Assembly: GCF_019890725.1 (NCBI RefSeq)
Contig: NZ_JAINZZ010000039.1
Coordinates: 1 to 64,000 of the forward strand
DNA from: Actinacidiphila acidipaludis
GTDB lineage: Bacteria; Actinomycetota; Actinomycetes; Streptomycetales; Streptomycetaceae
Direction: 5' to 3'
Length of the DNA stretch: 64,000 bases
How positions within the stretch are numbered: position 1 is the stretch's first letter; each line of letters begins with the position of its first letter. The position numbers and the translations under genes were made by a program. The notes beneath the pieces were generated by a model that had not been told where the DNA came from, did not search any database, and worked only from the letters and a program-made list of their open reading frames with translations. Below, piece after piece: positions 58,967-64,000 of this stretch.

Positions 58967-60121
58967 GTGAAGCTTCAGCGTAAGAGCGGGCTGCGCGCCC
59001 TGACCGTCGGCGCGGTCGCGATTACCGGTGCGCTCGTCCTGACCGCCTGCGGGTCGGACAACAACGACAACTCGTCGTCGCCGAGCGGCAGCAGCCAGCC
59101 GAGCGCGAGCGGCAGCTCCGCCAACGCGGCCGGCATCTCCTGCGCCCAGGGCCAGATCCTCGCTTCGGGCTCCAGCGCCCAGCAGAACGCGATCGAGGCC
59201 TGGGTGCGCAACTACCAGCAGGCCTGCAACGGCGCGACGATCAACTACAAGACGTCCTCCTCCGGTGAGGGCATCATCGACTTCAACCAGGGCACGGACG
59301 CCTTCGCCGGCTCCGACTCCCCGCTGAAGCCGGAAGAGGCCGCGGCCTCCAAGAAGGTCTGCAGCACCGGCACGGGCATCAACATCCCGATGGTCGGCGG
59401 CCCGATCGCCATCGGCTACAACCTGCCCGGTGTCAGCAACCTGGTCCTGGACGCCTCGACGATCGCCAAGATCTTCAACGGCAAGATCACCACCTGGAAC
59501 GACAAGGCGATCAAGGCGCTGAACCCGAGCGCGACCCTGCCGAGCACCAAGATCCAGACCGTGCACCGCCAGGACGACTCCGGCACCACGGACAACCTGA
59601 CCAAGTACCTGGGCGGCGCGGCCAAGGCCGACTGGCCCTACCCGCACGCCAAGGCGTGGGCCGCCAAGGGCGGCCAGGCCGCCGCGAAGTCCTCCGGCGT
59701 CTCCGCGCTGGTCAAGCAGACCGAGGGCGCCATCGGCTACTTCGAGCTGTCCTACGCGACCTCGCAGAGCATCCCGACCGTCAAGATCGCCACCGGCGCC
59801 TCCCAGCCGGTCGAGGCCACCACGCAGAACGCGTCGGCGGGCATCGCCCAGGCCAAGGTCGTCGGCACCGGCTCGGACCTGGCGCTGGACCTGAGCGCCG
59901 CGTACACCACCAAGGCGGACAACGCCTACCCGATCGTCCTGGTCACCTACGAGATCGCCTGCGACAAGGGCAACAAGGCCAGCACCCTGCCGCTGACCAA
60001 GTCGTTCCTGAACTACATCGCGAGCGACGCGGGCCAGCAGCAGCTGTCCGCGGCCGGCTACGCCCCGCTGCCCACCGAGATCGCCACGAAGGTCCGCTCC
60101 ACCATCTCCGCCCTTTCCTGA
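58967..60121 (+). CDS. pstS: Phosphate ABC transporter, substrate-binding lipoprotein
   Basis: A 384-residue lipoprotein with signal and lipobox (AITGALVLTACG). The phosphate-binding signature includes ILASGSSAQQNAIEAWVRNY, the Asp/Ser sites in AFAGSDSPL, and R-Q-D-D-S-G-T-T. It captures phosphate outside the cell for PstCAB. GTG 58967 follows GGAAGGA at 10 nt. The operon lies under a clear PHO box and is expected to be induced by phosphate starvation. Confidence 0.97.
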   Translation: MKLQRKSGLRALTVGAVAITGALVLTACGSDNNDNSSSPSGSSQPSASGSSANAAGISCAQGQILASGSSAQQNAIEAWVRNYQQACNGATINYKTSSSGEGIIDFNQGTDAFAGSDSPLKPEEAAASKKVCSTGTGINIPMVGGPIAIGYNLPGVSNLVLDASTIAKIFNGKITTWNDKAIKALNPSATLPSTKIQTVHRQDDSGTTDNLTKYLGGAAKADWPYPHAKAWAAKGGQAAAKSSGVSALVKQTEGAIGYFELSYATSQSIPTVKIATGASQPVEATTQNASAGIAQAKVVGTGSDLALDLSAAYTTKADNAYPIVLVTYEIACDKGNKASTLPLTKSFLNYIASDAGQQQLSAAGYAPLPTEIATKVRSTISALS

Positions 60122-60229
60122 TCCAGCGCGGCGGGTCCCGCGGCCACCACGGCCCCGGGACCCGCCGCACTTCCGGTGCACCGCCGCCGGGGGAGCGCCA
60201 CTCCCCCATCCAGACCGGAGTGAACCCCT

Positions 60230-61210
60230 ATGACCACCGTAGAAACACCCCCCACCGCGCCACCGCGCAAGGCCGCCACCGTGACCCGCCCGGGTGACCG
60301 CATCTTCTCCGGTCTCTCCCGCGGCGCCGGCATCCTGCTGCTGGTCGTGATGGCCGCGATCGCCGTCTTCCTGACGGTCCGTGCGGTCAGCGCCATCTCC
60401 AAGGACCACGGCAACTTCCTGACCACGTTCGAGTGGACCCCGAGCCTGAACCCGCCGGTCTTCGGCATCGCGGTTCTCGCCTACGGCACCGTCGTCAGCT
60501 CGATCATCGCCATGCTCATCGCGGTCCCGATCTCGCTGGGCATCGCCTTGTTCATCACGCACTACGCGCCGCGCCGCCTCGGCGGGATCATCGCGTACGT
60601 CATCGACCTGCTCGCCGCGGTGCCCAGCATCGTCTACGGCCTGTGGGGCGCGCTGTTCCTGGTCCCGCACCTCAAGGGCCTCAACCTCTGGCTGGACGAC
60701 TACCTCAGCTGGACCGTCATCTTCCACAAGTCGGACCCCAACTCGGCGGCCCGTTCGCTGCTGACCGTGGGCATCCTGCTGGCGATCATGATCCTGCCGA
60801 TCATCACCAACGTCAGCCGCGAAGTGATCAACCAGGTGCCGAAGATGCACCAGGAGGCGGCGCTGGCGCTCGGCGCCACCCGCTGGGAGGTCATCCGGCT
60901 GTCGGTGCTGCCGTTCGCCCGCTCCGGCGTCATCAGCGCCTCCATGCTCGGCCTGGGCCGCGCGCTCGGCGAGACCATGGCGGTCGCCACCGTGCTGTCC
61001 GCCTCCCCGGTGCTGTCCGCGCACATCCTGGACCCGGTCGGCGGCACGTTCTCGCAGAACATCGTCGCCAAGTTCGGTGAGGCCGACGAGTTCGGCCGCG
61101 ACGCGCTGATCGCCTCCGGCCTCGTCCTGTTCGTCATCACCCTGCTCGTCAACGGCGCGGCCCGGCTCATCATCGCCCGGCGCAAGGAGTACTCGGGGGC
61201 CAACGCATGA
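60230..61210 (+). CDS. pstC: Phosphate ABC transporter permease PstC
   Basis: A 326-residue permease with six spans (GAGILLLVVMAAIAVFLTVR, GTVVSSIIAMLIAVPISLGI, and others) and the EAA loop Q-E-A-A-L-A-L-G-A-T-R-W-E-V-I-R. The conserved A-V-P-S-I-V-Y-G-L-W-G marks PstC. Its stop overlaps the pstA start (ATGA). Confidence 0.96.
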   Translation: MTTVETPPTAPPRKAATVTRPGDRIFSGLSRGAGILLLVVMAAIAVFLTVRAVSAISKDHGNFLTTFEWTPSLNPPVFGIAVLAYGTVVSSIIAMLIAVPISLGIALFITHYAPRRLGGIIAYVIDLLAAVPSIVYGLWGALFLVPHLKGLNLWLDDYLSWTVIFHKSDPNSAARSLLTVGILLAIMILPIITNVSREVINQVPKMHQEAALALGATRWEVIRLSVLPFARSGVISASMLGLGRALGETMAVATVLSASPVLSAHILDPVGGTFSQNIVAKFGEADEFGRDALIASGLVLFVITLLVNGAARLIIARRKEYSGANA

Positions 61211-62283
61211 GCCACAGCATCTCGGACGCCAAGCCCGCCGCGGCCGGCGCGCCCGCCGCCACGCGGCTGGCCAGCCGCCGGCTCCCCCGCTGGAGCCCGC
61301 TGGCCATCGCCGTCGGCGCCATCGTCGTGGGTGTGGCCATCGGCGCCGGCTTCGGCCTCAAGAGCCACCTGCAGTGGGGCCTGATCGCCCTGATCCTCTT
61401 CGTGGGCGGCTCCTACGCCATCACCGCGCAGGTCGAGGGCCGCCGCCAGGCCAAGGACCGGGTGGCCACCAGCCTGATATGGGCGAGCTTCATCCTGGCC
61501 GTGATCCCGCTGTACTCGCTGGTGCAGACCACCATCAGCAAGGGCGTGAAGGTGCTGGACGGCACCTTCCTGACCCACTCCATGAACAACGTCCTGACCA
61601 TCGAGCCCGGGGGCGGCGTCTACCACGCCATCATCGGCACGCTGGAGCAGGTCGCCATCGCCACCGTCATCGCCGCCCCGATCGGCATCCTCACCGCCGT
61701 GTACCTGGTGGAGTACGGCCGGGGCACGCTGGCGAAGTGGGTGACGTTCTTCGTCGACGTCATGACCGGTGTCCCGTCGATCGTCGCCGGTCTGTTCATC
61801 CTGTCGCTCTGGTTCGTGGCCCTCGGCAAGGCCCCGGCCTCCGGCTTCGCGGGCTCGCTCGCGCTGGCCATCCTGATGCTGCCGGTCGTGGTGCGCTCCA
61901 CCGAGGAGATGCTCAAGCTCGTGCCGAACGAGCTGCGCGAGGCCTCGCTGGCCCTGGGCGTGCCGAAGTGGCGCACCATCACCAAGGTCGTCATCCCGAC
62001 CGCCCTCGGCGGCATCACCACCGGCGTCATGCTGGCCATCGCCCGTATCGCGGGTGAGAGCGCACCGATCGCCCTGCTGGTGTTCGGCAGCAACATGATC
62101 AACACGAACCCGTTCAGCGGGCCGCAGTCCTCGCTCCCGTACTACATCTACCAGCAGTACGGAAACGGCAACGACCCGTCGTACGCCCGCGCATGGGGCG
62201 CCGCTCTGGTGCTCATCGCGTTCGTGATGATCCTCAACCTCGTGGCCCGCGGCATCGCCCGCTGGAAGGCCCCGAAGCGTTGA
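61207..62283 (+). CDS. pstA: Phosphate ABC transporter permease PstA
   Basis: A 358-residue permease with six to eight spans, V-M-T-G-V-P-S-I-V-A-G-L-F, and the EAA loop R-E-A-S-L-A-L-G-V-P-K-W-R-T. With PstC it forms the channel. The N-terminal two extra spans (residues about 30-90) are usual for actinobacterial PstA. Coupled to pstC. Confidence 0.96.
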   Translation: MSHSISDAKPAAAGAPAATRLASRRLPRWSPLAIAVGAIVVGVAIGAGFGLKSHLQWGLIALILFVGGSYAITAQVEGRRQAKDRVATSLIWASFILAVIPLYSLVQTTISKGVKVLDGTFLTHSMNNVLTIEPGGGVYHAIIGTLEQVAIATVIAAPIGILTAVYLVEYGRGTLAKWVTFFVDVMTGVPSIVAGLFILSLWFVALGKAPASGFAGSLALAILMLPVVVRSTEEMLKLVPNELREASLALGVPKWRTITKVVIPTALGGITTGVMLAIARIAGESAPIALLVFGSNMINTNPFSGPQSSLPYYIYQQYGNGNDPSYARAWGAALVLIAFVMILNLVARGIARWKAPKR

Positions 62284-62356
62284 TCGTGCGGCTCCGCCGC
62301 GTGCCAGGCCGCCGGACGCGGCCATCAGCAGACCTCGCAGAAAAGAAGTGATCCCC

Positions 62357-63133
62357 ATGGCCAAGCGAATCGACGTCAGCGGCCTCTCCGCCTTCTACGG
62401 CACCCACCGGGCCATCGACGACATCTCCATGACCGTCGAGCCCCGCTCCGTGACCGCCTTCATCGGCCCGTCCGGCTGCGGCAAGTCCACGTTCCTGCGC
62501 ACCCTGAACCGCATGCACGAGGTCACCCCCGGTGGCCGCGTCGAGGGGAAGGTGATGCTGGACGACGAGAACCTCTACGGCTCCAGCGTCGACCCGGTGA
62601 CCGTGCGCCGCACCGTCGGCATGGTCTTCCAGCGCCCCAACCCGTTCCCCACCATGTCGATCTACGACAACGTGGCGGCCGGTCTGCGCCTCAACGGCGT
62701 CCGCAAGAAGGGCGAACTCGACTCCATCGTCGAGAAGTCGCTCAAGGGCGCCAACCTCTGGAACGAGGTCAAGGACCGCCTCAACAAGCCCGGCTCCGGT
62801 CTCTCCGGCGGCCAGCAGCAGCGGCTGTGCATCGCCCGCGCCATCGCGGTCGAGCCGCAGGTGCTGCTGATGGACGAGCCGTGCTCCGCGCTCGACCCGA
62901 TATCCACCCTCGCCATCGAGGACCTGATCGGCGAGCTGAAGACCCGGTTCACCATCGTCATCGTCACGCACAACATGCAGCAGGCCGCCCGCGTCTCGGA
63001 CCGCACCGCGTTCTTCAACCTGGCGGGCGTCGGACAGCCCGGCAAGCTGATCGAGATCGACGACACCGAGCGCATCTTCTCCAACCCGTCCGTGCAGGCC
63101 ACCGAGGACTACATCTCGGGCCGCTTCGGATGA
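62357..63133 (+). CDS. pstB: Phosphate ABC transporter ATP-binding protein
   Basis: A 258-residue ATPase: Walker A F-I-G-P-S-G-C-G-K-S-T-F, Q-loop M-V-F-Q-R-P-N-P-F-P, signature L-S-G-G-Q-Q-Q-R-L, Walker B V-L-L-M-D-E-P-C-S-A-L-D, and H-loop V-T-H-N-M. ATG 62357 (MAKRIDVSG) is chosen over a GTG three codons earlier because it gives the family N terminus. Ends the pst operon before a strong terminator. Confidence 0.97.
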   Translation: MAKRIDVSGLSAFYGTHRAIDDISMTVEPRSVTAFIGPSGCGKSTFLRTLNRMHEVTPGGRVEGKVMLDDENLYGSSVDPVTVRRTVGMVFQRPNPFPTMSIYDNVAAGLRLNGVRKKGELDSIVEKSLKGANLWNEVKDRLNKPGSGLSGGQQQRLCIARAIAVEPQVLLMDEPCSALDPISTLAIEDLIGELKTRFTIVIVTHNMQQAARVSDRTAFFNLAGVGQPGKLIEIDDTERIFSNPSVQATEDYISGRFG

Positions 63134-63179
63134 TCAGAGCCGCCGTGCGGTGCTGCATGGCGGTGCCACCGCAGGGCGC

Positions 63180-63213
63180 AGGCCCCGTTCCCCTTCGCAG
63201 GGGGACGGGGCCT
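63180..63213. terminator. Bidirectional terminator between pstB and the Pit gene
   Basis: AGGCCCCGT pairs with ACGGGGCCT, with an inner CCCCT/AGGGG helix and a TCGC loop, between convergent genes. Confidence 0.8.
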
Positions 63214-63254
63214 GATCCGTTTCCGGGAGCGACGGTGCGGCGGCGCGTCGGCCG

Positions 63255-64000
63255 TCAGGCGAAGATCGCCTGGATCAGCCAGAACAGGATCGCGGCGACG
63301 ACACCCGCGGCCGGCATGGTGATGAACCAGCCGCCGACGATGTTCTTCGCCACGCCCCAGCGGACGGCCTTGACCCGCTTCGTCGCGCCGACGCCCATGA
63401 TCGCCGAGGTGATCACATGGGTGGTGGAGACCGGGACCTTGAACAGGTACGCGGTGGTGTAGAGGATGCCGGCCGAGGTCGTCTCGGCCGCGAAGCCCTG
63501 CGGCGGGTCGAGCTCGATGATCCGCCGGCCCAGCGTCCGCATGATCCGCCAGCCGCCCGCGTAGGTGCCGAGCGACATCATCAGCGCGCACACGAGCTTG
63601 ACCCAGACCGGAATGCCGAAGCCCCGGCTCGGGTCGTTGATCACCAGCGCGAGCACCACCACGCCCATGGTCTTCTGCGCGTCCTGCAGGCCGTGGCCCA
63701 GCGCCATACCGGCCGCCGAGATGGTCTGCGCGATACGGAAGCCGCGCTTGGCCTTGTGCGGGTTGGAGCGGCGGAAGAACCACAGGATGGCCATCATGAT
63801 CAGATAGCCGACCAGGAGACCGACGACCGGCGACAGGAACATCGGCACGACCACCTTGTCGACCACGCCGTTCCAGTGCACGGCCGTGCCGCCCGCCAGG
63901 GCCGCGCCCACCAGGCCGCCGAACAGCGCGTGCGAGGAGCTGGAGGGCAGGCCGAAGTACCAGGTGGTGAGGTTCCACACGACCGCGCCGGCGAGCGCGG
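63255..64000 (-). CDS. Inorganic phosphate transporter, Pit family (C-terminal part)
   Basis: About 248 C-terminal residues of a low-affinity phosphate carrier; the start lies beyond the right edge. The Pit signature G-L-P-S-S-S-S-H-A-L-F-G-G is present, as is the repeated half with V-P-V-S-T-T-H-V-I-T-S-A-I-M-G-V-G and the spans MFLSPVVGLLVGYLIMMAIL and VVAAILFWLIQAIF. By gene order it is probably pitH1. It faces the pst operon, giving both uptake classes in one locus. Confidence 0.95.
   Translation of the reverse strand, partial: ALAGAVVWNLTTWYFGLPSSSSHALFGGLVGAALAGGTAVHWNGVVDKVVVPMFLSPVVGLLVGYLIMMAILWFFRRSNPHKAKRGFRIAQTISAAGMALGHGLQDAQKTMGVVVLALVINDPSRGFGIPVWVKLVCALMMSLGTYAGGWRIMRTLGRRIIELDPPQGFAAETTSAGILYTTAYLFKVPVSTTHVITSAIMGVGATKRVKAVRWGVAKNIVGGWFITMPAAGVVAAILFWLIQAIFA

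Overview
The window is chromosomal DNA from a high-GC actinomycete, almost certainly a Streptomyces or a close relative such as Kitasatospora. The evidence is G+C-rich third codon positions, many GTG starts, mycothiol genes (mshA, mshD), the developmental anti-sigma factor RsiG, GlnR, the nickel regulator Nur, and a pst operon with 11-nt PhoP direct repeats. From memory, the gene order resembles the core region of Streptomyces coelicolor from about SCO4138 to SCO4209, read in reverse. No rRNA, tRNA, CRISPR array, integrase or transposase was seen.

Layout. 0-3 kb: start of an ABC ATPase gene behind a DUF4097 gene with a palindrome-rich upstream region, a frameshifted LysR gene, and a GNAT. 3.4-10.6 kb: gpmA, an MFS carrier, a Tat-exported beta-helix protein, a ybjN-mshA pair, and a methyltransferase. 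10.8-14.1 kb: a receiver-PP2C phosphatase, a DUF2516 protein, and an XRE regulator translationally coupled to an HBHA-like protein. 14.2-20.1 kb: methyltransferase, S66 peptidase (LdcA/MccF-like), a MerR-PP2C fusion, VanX-like dipeptidase, RibD-like reductase, and flavin reductase. 20.2-24.4 kb: two paralogous M14 metallopeptidases, an E1-like (ThiF/MccB-type) enzyme with an N-terminal wing like a peptide-recognition domain, and a 24-codon gene whose stop overlaps the start of the second peptidase. This is the best candidate for an undescribed peptide-modification (RiPP) system. 24.5-26.6 kb: asd and a dapA-like gene. 27-30.5 kb: a compositionally different GntR / kinase / HAD-phosphatase block. 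30.5-35.8 kb: Eis-like acetyltransferase, rsiG, dtd, ygfZ, nur, and a nitrobindin pair. 35.9-38.7 kb: an operon of three membrane-anchored proteins. 38.9-41.2 kb: sulfur genes (DsrE, DUF1416, rhodanese) behind a Cys/Arg leader peptide. 41.4-45.3 kb: DUF2993, a Gly/Tyr-rich membrane protein, MoaD-like protein, hydrolase. 45.5-53.4 kb: glnR, a LacI regulator, HtrA-like protease, two-component system, MFS carrier, mshD. 53.5-54.3 kb: non-coding DNA with a large fold-back repeat. 54.4-64 kb: phosphate module (ppk, CHAD, Nudix, pstSCAB, Pit transporter).

How the genes work together. The right 10 kb joins polyphosphate synthesis and binding (ppk, CHAD, Nudix) to high-affinity (pst) and low-affinity (Pit) phosphate uptake under an obvious PHO box. 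GlnR ties nitrogen control to the same neighbourhood. mshA and mshD carry out the first and last committed mycothiol steps from opposite ends of the window. Many single genes start 6-8 nt after a TANNNT -10 hexamer and so are probably translated from leaderless mRNAs.
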